The notes beneath the pieces were generated by a model, which was given only the letters and a program-made list of their open reading frames with translations, ran no database searches and was not told where the DNA came from. A stretch of DNA of 64,000 nucleotides from Cyclaneusma minus (Eukaryota; Ascomycota; Leotiomycetes; Marthamycetales; Marthamycetaceae): contig JAKZHN010000002.1 of NCBI GenBank assembly GCA_037179335.1, positions 744,001 through 808,000 on the forward strand. The letters are read 5' to 3'. Below, piece by piece: positions 32,985-46,600 of the stretch. Within the stretch, counting starts at the first letter, position 1. The number at the start of each line of letters is the position of its first letter. The translations under genes and the position numbers were made by a program.

Positions 32985-35900
32985 ATTATTCCCCCTTTCA
33001 TAATTTTGGGCCCTAAAGCTTTTAAATATAAATTTTCGCTTTTTAATAATTTAATATTTAGCTTTGGTTATTAATTTTGGTTTTTTATTTTGGCCGTATA
33101 AATTAATAGGCTTTTATTAATTTGCTATTATTAATAATTATTTTTAATTTTATTATTGCCTAATTTTTAATTTTTTAATTTTAATATATAATTTATATAA
33201 TTTATTATTAAATTAATTTTAAATTTTTATTTTTGTTATTTTTATTATTTTAATTTCCATTTTTTTATATTTTAATTTATTAGGATTTTATTGTTTTTAT
33301 TAGCTTATATATGCATTTTCCGCCTTTCTTTTAATAAATGCCGGAAAATTAATATAGCGGCGGCTTATTTTAAATAATTGTTTTTCTTTTTTTATATAGC
33401 AATTATATTAGGCCTTATTGAAATTTTATTTATATAAAGCAAGGTTTTTTTATTTTTATTAGGCTTTTTTTTTGCTTTTATAAGGGTTTTTTAATATACG
33501 CCTTTTTAATAAAAAGCAAGCCTTTTTTTAAAAAAACATAATAATATTATAATTTCCAATATTTTTAATTGTAAAATATAGAATTTTGGCGGCAATTTAT
33601 TTTAAGCCTTATATAATAAAAATTTTGCTTATAATTATAATAATAATATTAAATTTATAATTTTGCTATAAAATTATAATTATAATTTTATTAAGCCCGC
33701 ATTTATATTTTAAATTTGTATTTATATTTATTATATATAAAGATTTTATTTAAATTTCTTTTATAAAAATTTTAATATTTATAATTAAATTGCAAATAAT
33801 TTTAAATACAATTATTATTGCAATAATTATAATTCTTTTATTATATAATAAGCTTATATCTTGCATTTCTTATTTTTTATTAATTAATTTATTATTTTGC
33901 AAATTTTCGCTATTTAAATTTCCCTATTTAATATAATTTATAATATTATTATATTTTACCATTATTATTATATTAAGGTTTAAGCCTTTTTTAAAAACCA
34001 ATATACCAATTATAATAATAAATTAATTTAATTAAAAGATAATATAAAAGCCACCGGGATTTTTTTTATTTTAAAATTTTTATTTTTTTAAAATATAAAA
34101 TATATGTTATATTTAAAAATATTATAATTATAATAATAGCTTTAATTAAAATTATTTTTGCAATTTATATTTTAATGCATATAATAATTAATATTTGGTA
34201 TTATTTAATAAATTTATTTTCCGCCTTTTTTATATATATTTAATTAAAATATAAATAAATTATAATTTTCATTATTTTTTTAATAAAAGCTATAAATTTA
34301 ATATGCGTAAATTAAAAATTAATTTTTTTTAAATTTATTAATTAAATTTATTTTATATAATATTTATTTTTAATTAAATTATTTGATATGTAAAGTCTAT
34401 AATTTTTATTTACAATTTTTGTAATTTTTAATTAAATTAAGCTTATTGCCTAAATTTTAATTTTTTAATTTAATTTTTTTATAAAATATAAGTTAAATTA
34501 ATTAAATTTATATTTTTATATTTTAAATATTTTTGCTTTTGCTTTTGCTTAATATTGCACGCAATTAAATATTTCCCATTTAAATATAAAGGTGAAATTA
34601 GCTTTTTGGCATTTCTTTTAAAGCTTGCGCTTTTTTTATAATTTTATTATTATTATTATAATTTAGTTTTGATATTCTTTTAATAAATTTATTTAAAATT
34701 ATTAAGGCATTTTTTAAATAATATTTAATTTTAATTTCGATTTTAGCTTTTTTAATATATATAGAATATAAGCTAATTTCTTTTTATAATTTTTATAATT
34801 TTCTATTTTTAATTATTTTTGAAATTTTTGAAATTTTTGAAATTTAATTTATATACGCTATTTTAAAATATTTTAGCAAATTTTAAAAAGCTAATATAAA
34901 AAATATTATATAAGTTTTTTATTTAAAATCAGAATAAAAAATTTAAATAATAAGCTTGGGCTTTTATTTTTTTAATAATAAAAAGAAACATTCATATATT
35001 TTTTTATTAGCTTTCCGGGTTTAAAGCATATATTTTTAATAAATATAAAAAACATTAATTTTCTTTATTAAAATTTAAAATTTTAAAATTTTTTATATAA
35101 TTTTTTATATATTTATTAACAGTATTTTTCCAATTTTTATAATAATATATATTTGCTATATATTCTTTTTTAAATATATTAAATATATTAATTTTTATAA
35201 ATTATATAAAAAACTAATATTAATTTGCAAATAATATTTATTCATATATTTATTCATATATTTTTTATTTTATATTATTATAAATATTTTATATTATAAT
35301 TAATTAAACTATTTAATTTGTTTTATTATTATTATAATAACATTATATATAGGCTTTTAAAATTTAATTTATTTACTTTATTTATTTATTTATTTATTTA
35401 AAAATAAAATATTATATTAATATATTATATAAAACTTATAATAAAAAGCTTTTTATAATATATTGGTAAATATAAAATTACGGTTAAATACAACAGTTTT
35501 AATTTTTTTTATAAAATAAATACTTTTATCAAAAACTTTTTTTATTAAAAATTGCATATTAATATTTTTAATTATATATATAAATTATGCAATTTTAATA
35601 TAATAATTTATTATTATTAAAATAATATTATATATTTTATTTATATATTATAGTTTCAATAAGCTTATAATAAAATCTTATAATAAATGTATTTATAATT
35701 TATTAGCCAAAAATAAAAATAATAATTAATTATAAAATATATATCAGCGAATTTTATTTTATTGGGAAATATAGCAATTATATATATAATTTTGTAAGTT
35801 TATTTTTATATTTAATTAATAATATTTATACTAAATTAAAATTAAAATTTGGATTATCTTAAAATAGCTTATTAATTTATTGTTATAATAAGTATATAAA

Positions 35901-37740
35901 AATTTATTATATAATATATTTATTATAAAAATATATAATTTGCCTTTTTTATATAATATATTATTTTTAAATTATTGTTATTTATTTTTACGCGATATAA
36001 ATTAGCTTTATACTTTTATTATCTTTTTATTATCTTTTTGAATTTTAAAAATAATAGTAAAATTTGCCTTAATTATTTTAATTTTTAAATTTTTATAGCT
36101 TAAATAAAATATAGCTTTTTATTTAAAATTTTATATTTATAATATATAAATAAAATATATAATATTAATTTTTTAATTTTTTAGTTTTTTAATTTTTTAA
36201 TTTTTTTAATTTTAATTAAAATATAATTGCCGTCTTTATAAAAATATCTATATTTTTTAAAAATTACATATTTAAAATATAATTAAATAAATAATAAAGC
36301 TTTTATCATAATTTTTTTTTTTAAATATTTTTGCTCAAGTATTTTTTATTGCTTTTTTATAATTTGGCTTATAAAATAAAATATTAGCGAAATCTTTAAT
36401 TTTTGAAATATATTTAATATTAAAATTACAACATCCCAATTTTATAATTTATTTTGTTTAATATTTATTAAAGTTTTTTATATTTATAAAATAGCGTAAA
36501 TTATTGTAATTTAAGAATATTTAAATTATTATAATACGTATTTTTAATATATTATTTCCAATATTAAAAGAAATTATAATTGCAAGCAATCTAATATTAT
36601 ATATTTAATATATTAATTTTATACCAATCAATTTATAAAATTAAAAGGCTATTAAATATTAATAATATTATATTAAATTATTCAAATTTTTAAATTCCTT
36701 TAAAATCCCTAATATTATAAATTTAAAAATATTTTATAAAATTAAAATATCGCAATATTAGCTTATTTATAAATACGGTTTTAATATATTAAAAACCCTT
36801 TTATATTTTTAGAAGCTATTTAAATATGCCTTTTTTTTGCTATTTATACTATTAATAAATAAATAAATTATAAATAATATAATTTTATTATATTTTAAAA
36901 TAAATTATTTATAAATAATATAATTTTATTATATTTATTAAACTTTTTTAAATAAATTAAAAAATTATTATAATTATTATTATAATAATATTTAAAAAAA
37001 AGACGCTATAATTATATAAGTTTAAAATATAATTAATATGTTTGCTAATTTAAATAATATTGTTAAATATTTAAAATAGCTATATTTTATTTTTTAACTT
37101 TTTTATATATAAATTTTATAATATAAATTTTTAAAATCCAGCTTAATGCAAATTTTGGCTTTTTTTAATCTAGCCAAAAATTTATTGATTAAAAGAAGTA
37201 AATAGCAATTTTTAATAGTTATATTATTTAATTTTTAATACTTATAATATAAATGTAAGCTAGTTTTTTTTAAATATAAATAATATAAACCCTTTTGCTA
37301 GATTTTTTAAGTTATAAATTTAGCCTTTTACTAATATAATTAGGTATTTTTTAAACAGCTGTTAAATATATTATTAAAATAAATTTATTTTAATTTTTAT
37401 AATATAATTTTAATTAAAATATATTAAAATATTATTAAAATAGCTTAATTTTTCTGGTTTTTTATATTTTAATGTTTTGTTTTTATTTTTATTTTATTTT
37501 TATTATATATTTTTTATAAACATTTTCAATATTTAGCAATTTACGGCTTTAAAAATATATTAACGTTTAATTTTATTTTGCCAAAACTTTAATATTTTAC
37601 CTAATATATGCATAATAGGAGTTTTATTTAGATTTACAATATTCTTTATAAAAAATAGCTTTTAATTTATTTTGCTAAATATTATTTTATATAATTTAAT
37701 ATTATATTTTTAATTTTTATATATGGAATATTTTTTATAT

Positions 37741-37860
37741 AATTATTTTTTATATAATTATTTTTTATATAATTATTTTTTATATAATTATTTTTTATAT
37801 AATTATTTTTTATATAATTATTTTTTATATAATTATTTTTTATATAATTATTTTTTATAT
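37741..37860. repeat. 15-bp tandem repeat, eight perfect units
   Basis: Unit aattattttttatat repeats eight times without a mismatch, with partial units on both sides (about 37730-37872). It lies inside LTR element 1 and has no counterpart at the mirrored place in element 2. Confidence 0.95.
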
Positions 37861-39996
37861 AATTATTTTTTAATTTTTATATTTAAAATATAAATTATTG
37901 CATTTAGCTTTTTTAATTTATTTGGCTTATTTTAAATAATAATTTTATATTTAATTTAATATTTATAAATAAAGCTGGCCTTAGCCTAATTATAATATTT
38001 ATTGCCTGCTTATTTAAGCTAAAATATATTTAAAAGCAAATTATATAAATATGCAAAAATTTTATATGTTTTAATGCTTTGGTTTTTTATATTATCTTTA
38101 TTATTAAAAAAAATTCTAAAAAAATTCTAATTTTATTTAATTTTAATTTTAATTTTATTAAAAAAATAAAATTATAAATATTGCGTATATATATTAATTT
38201 ATTCTTATTGTTTTATAAATATTAATAATATAAAATCTTTATCCAATTTATTATTAATAAAAGCAGAAATAAAAATTATATTTTAAAAATTAATTGCAAT
38301 TAAGCGATTAATTATTATATATTTTTATTTTATAGGGAAATTATTAAATTAAGTAATTATTAGGTTTTTTTTTAATTATTATATTTATATTTATAATTTA
38401 TAAAAGTGAAAATTTTATTTGCAATTTTTGCAATGTTTTTTGATTAAGTTTTTTTAATTATAATTATCATAATTATAATTATAATTAAAGCCATTTTTAT
38501 ATAATTAACCTTTTTTTTACAGCCGCTAAAACCATTGCTATTTAAAATATATATTTTATTGCCGGGCTATTTATATTTGCAAATTTTATATTTAAATTTT
38601 TAGCAATTTTCCTTTTTTTAATAAATGCAATTAAATAAATTATAATTATTAAAATTATAATTAAAATATTAAAAAAACCAATATTAATTTTAATTGCATT
38701 ACTATTTTTTTTCCTTTTTTTTTTGCTTTTGCAATTGGGCTAATATTAAATTATTAAATTATTATTTAAAATATTATATAAAGTTTATAATTTATTATAA
38801 TTTATTATAATTATTATAATATTTTTTAAAATTATTTGCATTAAATATATTTCTGGCTTTAAATTAAAAATTAAATTTATTTTTATATTTAATATTTCCA
38901 GCTATATTAAATACATATTATTTATTAATTTGTAATTAATTGCTTTATTAAAAAATAAAATTCTATTTAATATTATTGTAAGATTTAAAAATAAATTTAT
39001 TATTAAAAAAATGTAAAAAGCGTATTTTTTGTATAGAAAAGCAAGATTTTTATTTTGCAACAGAATGTTTTAATTATTTTATTCTTTTTCTAAAATTCTT
39101 TAGCAAATTAATTTAAAATATATAATATATATTATTGCTTTATATTTATTATATTTAATATTAAATTTTTAAATTTTTTCATATTCTTTTTTTCAATTTA
39201 TAATTTATTTAAGAATATTGCTGTATAATAAATATAAATTATATTAGTTTAAAAAATATATTAAAATAGTTTTATAAACAATTAAATTATTTATAATATT
39301 TGTATATATTATATATATAATACAATTTAATATTTAGCATCAAAAATCTTTTAAATATACAGGATCCTTTAGTAATTAATTGCTTATTATTAAAATTTAA
39401 ATTAAATGGGCTATATTTGCAAATAAAAATTGCAATTTCGGCTTGCAATTTTGCAAAATCTTTTTTAATTTTTAATTTTTAAATAATTTATTAAATGGCT
39501 GCAAAATTATTGAAATTTAAATTGGCTTGATTTTGAATTAAATTAAAACCAAAAATAAAAGCAAAAGCAAAAGCTTAATTAATTTCGCTTTTGCGCAATA
39601 TACCCGTATTTTCGGCTAAAGCGCTTTAATTTTAAATTTGCCTAAATTGATTTATATTAATAAATTGGCTATTTAATTAAAAAAAGCTATTAAATAATTT
39701 TTAATTTAAAATAAAAAAGCTTTTAAATAATTTTTAATTATTAATACTAATAGCGCTTTTATTAGCATTATTAATAAATATATTATTGCTTTTATTAAAT
39801 ACAACTTTTTAATTTAGTATATAAATTTTATTAATATTGCTATTAAGAGTTTTTAGTTTTTAAAATCAAACCGAATTAATTTTTAAAGCTTTTAATAAAA
39901 GTTTTAAAAATAAAATTATTATTAAATTTGCGGCTGGCGAATTAAATAATTATTATTTTGCTAAATTATTGCTTTTTAAAATAAAAACAGCTATTT

Positions 39997-40223
39997 TATT
40001 ATAATAATTAAAAATAAATTGGCAAATGATAATATATTATATATACTTTTTAATTATAAAAAATAGCCGCTACTTTTTGTAAATAAAAATAGCAGCATTT
40101 AAATATTATATGTTAAAAAATTTATTTAGCCTTTTTAATAAGCAATATTTATTTTTTTGCGCATCTCTAGCGCACATGCCTTATAAGGTGCCCGCAGGGT
40201 GCCCTCCTCGGCCCCGTGTAACA
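39997..40223 (+). repeat. LTR copy C (3' LTR of element 1)
   Basis: 227 bp from TATTA (TGTTA with G-to-A) to CGTGTAACA, followed directly by the CTAGC duplication. Its 3' half is unusually GC-rich for the island (GTGCCCGCAGGGTGCCC, CCTCGGCCCCGTG). Confidence 0.8.
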
Positions 40224-40228
40224 CTAGC

Positions 40229-43200
40229 GGCAGCTATATAGGTACGGGCCACCCTGGTTGCCTAAAGCCTATATTGCAATTGGTTAAATATTGGAAGCTT
40301 TTTACTTTGTGGTAAAAATCTAATTATATTGCAATTAATTAATTTAGCTAAATAGTGTTTGGCTAAATTATAATTTTAAATTTCTTTCTTATTATAATTC
40401 CCTAAAAACTCAGCTCTTTTTAAAGCTATTCCTTTTTTTTATTAACCCAGTTTTTTACTTTAATAATAGCTTTATTTCTATTTATTAATTTCTTTAAAAC
40501 CCTATTAAAGACAGCTTTAATAAAGGCATTTGCTGGATTATTTTTGCTATTAATTTATTTAATTTTTTAAAATTCCCTTTTTTATAGCTATATTTTAAAT
40601 GCAAAATATTTATTATTAAGCGCTTTTTTATAATTATTTCTAACTTAATTAAATATTTATAAAAGCTATAGCTATTTATATAAATAATAACGAATATATT
40701 GGACATATTTAGCTAAAGAATAATTAAATTAAATATAGAGCTAATAAAAACAGCTATATCCGTTTCCAATATTATAGCTAAAATTTTAAAAGCTAGATTT
40801 TTTTTTAATTTAATACTGCTTTAATAGAGAATATTGCCTTTGAGCTTAAATATAGCCGGTAAAATGTTCAAAAATTTATTTTCTAAAATAGTTAAGTAGC
40901 CTAATTAAAAAAACGAATTTTTATTATTAGCAAATAATCCGTTTATAAAAATAAACAGCTTGGCTATAAAAACATCCAGGGAAATATAAATAAATTCCCG
41001 GTTAAAATTGTTTATTATTTATTATAGTTTTTTATTTAAAATATTTTTATTTTATTTAATGGGATTTTAATGCTAAATTGCAATTAAAAAATTAAACACT
41101 AATTTTAACTAATATATTAAAAACGGATAAATTGCTTTGGCCTATTTTTAAATATAATGGGCTTTTATATTAGGAGCTATGGAATTTATAAAATTAATTT
41201 TATCAGCTTGCCTTTTTTATTTAAAAATTATAGCCTTTTTTTAAAATTTAAAATACAGCTATTAAGTATTAAAGGGATATTTTTTATTGATTTAATTTTG
41301 GGCTTGGCTTTAAATTTGGTATTTTAAAGCTTTTATTCTTTTAAAATTTAATTATTTTTAAATGGTTAAAATTAAAATGTTATTTATTTAAAGTGCTATT
41401 ATTGCTTGCAGGTCCGGATTTTTAAAATTTGAATTGGAAATTATAAAATAGGGGTTAAATATATATATTTTTATATAGAGCTTTTTAAAATAATAACTTA
41501 AGTAAATAATAAATTAGTAAAGGCTGGCTTTAGCTAAGCTATAAAATGGCTTTAAAAAATAAATAATAATGACAAAAGAATTTTTTTTTAAATAAATAAT
41601 AATAGACCTTTTTGTACATTTTGTTTTGGAAATGCGGATATATTTGCATAATATCCTTTAAAAATAGTAGCTATTTATATTTAAAAATAAAAATAAATGC
41701 CAAGCAAATAAAGATTTTTTGGGCATAGTATTAGATTATTGGGAATTAAATTAAAATAAACTGCTTGCCAAAATTATTATATTTTTGCATCATTAATTTT
41801 GATTTTTTATATAGTATAAATATAGCTTTGCTTTTAAATTTTTTAACTATTTTTGTTTTAAATATCTGTTTTCTATTATAGATTTAAAAATTAAATAGAA
41901 TAGATTTAAAAATATTTATAGCTATAAAGCCATTTATTTTTGCCTGGTTTAAAAGCTTAAATAGCTTGCCTTTAATAGTAATTTTGCCTTTCTTTTAATT
42001 ATAAATATAGCTGTATATTTAGCCTTTTTTAGAAAAAAAATGCTATTAAAATTCAAAATTGCTTTTTGCAATATAAAGATATATATTTACATTTTTTAAT
42101 GCTGATATTAATTTTAAATTGTACGTAAAATTATTATTAATTAAAAAATCTCAAGCATCCAATTTATTATTTATTAGTTTTGAAATTCTTAATTGTTTTT
42201 ATAGCTTTTTTAATTTTTAAATACCTTTGGGATTATGTTTGCTATTTGAAGGCCGTTTTTTTAGGCGCCGAAGAATTATATTTGGATTTAAATTTTAATT
42301 TTAATCCAGGCTGGTATTTTGATTAATTTGGGGAAGAATTTAGCTATAAAGCTAATAGCTTTAATAATAGTCCAAATACTGCCCTCGATTTTAATATAGC
42401 TGGTAAATTAATTTGTAATTAAATTAATAAAATATTTGCAGCTGCTTATTTTGGGATATTTGGTATTATAGCTAGCGCTGTGAAAATTGGCCTATTTGGC
42501 GCTATAGGTATAGGCCAGTTTAAAAATAAATTATAAAAGGCATTTCAATTCATATGCTATAGTTTAATATAAATAAATTTATAATCCATTTTGTTTTTAT
42601 TAATTTCTATTATTATAATTTAATTCTAATTTCTTTTTAATTTTATAAAGGCCGTTTTACTTTTTATATTTTTTATATATAAAAACCGTTAATTTAATTT
42701 TTAAATTTATAATTCTTAAAATATTTAAAATATTTTTTATAACTAGGGCATTGGCCATTATTTTTTTAAAATATATTGTTTCAATTTTAACCATAGCTTT
42801 TTTAATAATTTTTGCCCTTTTAATTATTGAAGAAAATAATACTAATTTGTAAATAAGCCTAAAATAAGCATTAAATACCAAAAAAATAAAAACAAGGCCA
42901 TTTAATCCAGCTGTATTATTTATAGCCTTGATTGCTATTTACAAATCAACCTTAATTGGGGTATTTGGCAAATTATTTAAAATAGTTTTAATAGCCTTTT
43001 TAAAAATTTGATAATAGCGCTTATTTTATCCAATATTCCAATGGGCTTTTACCGGTATAATTGTTATTTAATTTCTTTTAAAAGCAGCTTGGGCTTGGAA
43101 TTTATTGCTAATAAGTTTTATATTGGCATTTGTAATTAAAAAGTTAAATAGGCCTAGATAAATATTAATTTAATATAATTTAATAGCCTGCCAAATTAGT

Positions 43201-43465
43201 TTTATATATTAGGATAGTATAACTTCTACTGCTTAAAATTTAATAGCTATATTTATAATATAAATAATATAATAGCCTTTTTATTGGAAAATATTTATTA
43301 AAATTTTAATATTAAATTTAATTTTTTTGCCGGTATTAAATTTAAAGCATGCTAAAGATTTGCTATAAATTTAATATTAATCGAAATATTTAGAAATTTA
43401 TTTTAGGGCTTTTATTTTAAAATTCTTATTTATATTAAATAAAAAAGATGTATTTTTTTTATAAT
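40229..43465. other. Spacer between the inverted LTR elements; degraded transposon sequence
   Basis: The first ~60 bp complete the DR-1 repeat (GGCAGC...GGGCCACCCTGG...). The remaining ~3.2 kb is AT-rich, slightly less extreme than the LTR internal regions, with short minus-strand frames (40,494-40,706; 42,657-42,881) that look like protein relics but show no identifiable family. It is probably the interior of the element bounded by DR-1 and DR-2. Confidence 0.5.
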
Positions 43466-43470
43466 AGTAT

Positions 43471-43695
43471 TATTACACGGGGCCGAGAGGGGCGCCCTGC
43501 GGGCACCCTATAAAGCATATGCGCTAGAAATGTATAAAAAATAAGCATTGCTTATTAAAAAAGCTAAGCAAGGCTTTTAGAGTATAATATTTTAATACTG
43601 CTATTTTTATTTAAAACAAATAGCAGCTATTTTTTATAGCTAAAAATATATTTAACGCATTTTTATTTGCCAATTTATTTTCAATTATTATAACA
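43471..43695 (-). repeat. LTR copy D (3' LTR of element 2)
   Basis: 225 bp, reverse complement of copies A-C. It keeps a GC-rich end (ACACGGGGCCGAGAGGGGC, CCCTGCGGGCACCC) facing the spacer and, on the minus strand, the start TGTTATAATAATTG. Confidence 0.8.
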
Positions 43696-46600
43696 AAATA
43701 GCCATTTTTATTTTAAAAAATAATAATTTAGCAAAATGATAATTATTAAATTTGCTAATTGCAAATCCGGCAATAATTTTATTTATAAATTTTTTATTAA
43801 AAGCTTTAAAAACCAATTTCGCTTAATTTTAAAAAGCCTAATATTAGCAATAATGCCAGCAAAATTTATATATTAAATTAAAAAATCGTATTTAATAAAG
43901 GCAATAATGCATTTATTAATAATATTAATAAAAACGCTGCCAATATCAATTGAAAACAGCCCAAAAGTTTTTTTATTTTAAATTAAAAATTATTTAATAG
44001 CCTTTTTCAGCCAAATAGCCAATTTATTAATGCAAATTAGTTTAAGCAAGTTTAAAATTAAAATGCCTTAATTAAAAATATAATTATATTGCATAAAAAT
44101 AAAAATAATTAAGCTTTTGCTTTTATTTCTATTTTTAGCTTAATTTAAAGCCAAGCCAATTTAAATTCCAATAATTTTGCAGCTATTTAATAAATCATTT
44201 AAAGATTTAAAGCTAAAAAAGAAATTGCGAAATTATAAATCAAAATTGCAATTTTTATTCGCAAATGCAATTTATTTGGTTTAGATTTTAATAATAAGTA
44301 ATTAATTGCTAAAAAAAAATTATATATAAAAAGATTCCTATATATTGAATATTAAATTAAATTGTATATATAATATATATAAATATTATAAATAATTTAA
44401 TTGTTTATAAAATTATTTTAATATATTTGTTTTTAAAAACTAATAATTTATATTTGTTATATTTTAATTGCATTTAAAAATTACGTACATATTATATAAT
44501 AATGTTATTAAATAAACTATAAATTAAATATATATATATATATAAAAATAGAATTTAATATAATAAATACAAAGCAATAATATATATTATACATATTAAA
44601 TTAATTTGCTAAAAACATATTAAAAAAATTTAAAAGCTTTTATTGCGAAATAAAAATTTTGCTTTTTTATATAAAAAATATATGTTTTATATTTTTTAAT
44701 AATTAATTTATTCTTAACTTTTATAATAATATTAAATAAGATTTTATTTTTTAATAAAGCAATTGATTGTAAATTAAAATATAATATATATTTAATATAA
44801 TTGGAAATATTAAATGCAAAAATAAATTTAATTTTTAATTTTTAATTTAAAATATATTTAATATAAATAATTTAAAGAAATATTATAATAATTATGATAA
44901 TTATAATAATTATGATAATTTATAAAATTTATATAAAATTTTAAATAATAATATAGCAATTTAATATTAGCCTAATTGCAAAAGCAAAAGAAGAATTATT
45001 AAAATAAAGGCCAATAATATAGCCAATTTTTTTTTCATTATAATTTTAATAATTATAATTTATTTAATTGCATTTATAAAAAAAACAATTCCTAAAAATT
45101 TAAATATAAAGCTTGCAAATATAAATAGTTTGGCAATAAAATATATATTTTAAATAGCAATAGCTTTAGAAATCATATATATATATATATAATAGCTTTA
45201 ATTATAGGCGAGATTATAATAATTATAATTAAAATAAATATAAATAAAATTTCTTTATAAAAATTATAAATAAAATTTCTAAGTTAATAAATTATAAATA
45301 TAAATATAATAACTAAAAAAGATGGTAATAATTATTTAATTTAATTTTTTTTTATAAAATAAAAGCATATAATAATTAATTGCTTTAATTGCAATTAATA
45401 TTTAAAATATAATTTCCGTTTTTGCTTTTATTAATAATAAATTAAATAAAACTTTTATATTATTAATATTTGCAAAAACATAAAAATAAATTAATATATA
45501 TATGCAATATTTATAAATTTGCGTTTTTAATAAAAATAAAATAAAAATTAAATAATATTATAAAACTTTTATTAAAGTATTTAAAAATAAAAATAATATA
45601 AAATATTAAACTATTAAAACATATAAAACATTTGCATATTTATATAATATGCTTTTAAATATGATTTAGCTTAAATAAGCAAGCAATAAATATAATAATT
45701 AGGCTAAAATTAATTTTATTTATAAATGCGAAATTAAATATAACATTATTATTTCAATTAAATTAAATAAATTAAAAATGCTAAATATAATAAATAAAGA
45801 ATTATTATATATAAAATATTTTATGCGTAAAAATTAAAAATATAATATTAAATTATATAAAATAGGATTTAATAAATTAAATAAACAATCGTTTTTTATA
45901 AGAAATACCGTAAATTTAAATAAAAATTCTATTATATATATATATATTAAGCAAAAATTTAAAATTTTCGCAAAATAAAATAAAATTTTAATATATTTCC
46001 AAAATTGTAAATTGCCAAGAATTAAAAATATCTGCAAAAAATATATAATAAAATTAAAATTAAAATTAAAGCAAAAAATTACAATACAAAAAAATGAAAG
46101 AATTAAGCTATTTTAATAATATTTTTAATATAAAAAAAACTGGTATATTATTTGTATATTTTAATTAAAATTATATTATAAAAATTAAAATAAATTTATT
46201 TTACTAATCTATTTATAAATTATTTAAAAAGCAGCTAATATATTTAAAAAACGCTAATAAAAACCCGAATTTATAAATTAAAAAGTCCAATAAAAGCTTT
46301 TATATTATTTATATTAAAAAAGAATAGCTTACGCCTATATATTAATTATAAAAACTTAAATAACATTATTATCAAAAATTATTGCTTATTTCTTTTAATT
46401 AATAAATCTTTAATTAAATTAGAAAAAATTAAATTTTTTATTAAATTAAATTTTTAAAATGCATATTATAATATATATATATATAAAGCATTTTATATAA
46501 AATATAGCTATTTTAAATATTTGGTAATATTATTTAAATTGGTAAATATATTAATTATATTTTAAACTTATATAAATATAATATTAAAAAAGATTCTAAA

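Larger units (their letters stand above)
32437..40223 (+). mobile_element. LTR retrotransposon 1, degraded, with duplicated 5' LTR
   Basis: The element is bounded by TGTTA...TAACA repeats and a 5-bp target duplication CTAGC (32432-32436 and 40224-40228). LTR-like repeats sit at 32437-32662, 32758-32984 and 39997-40223, all in the same orientation. The internal ~7 kb is extremely AT-rich, with no intact gag or pol frame and no motif I can identify, so assignment to Gypsy or Copia is not possible. The same insertion site without the element is preserved at 54379-54383. The internal sequence is matched in inverted orientation by element 2 along its length. Confidence 0.75.
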
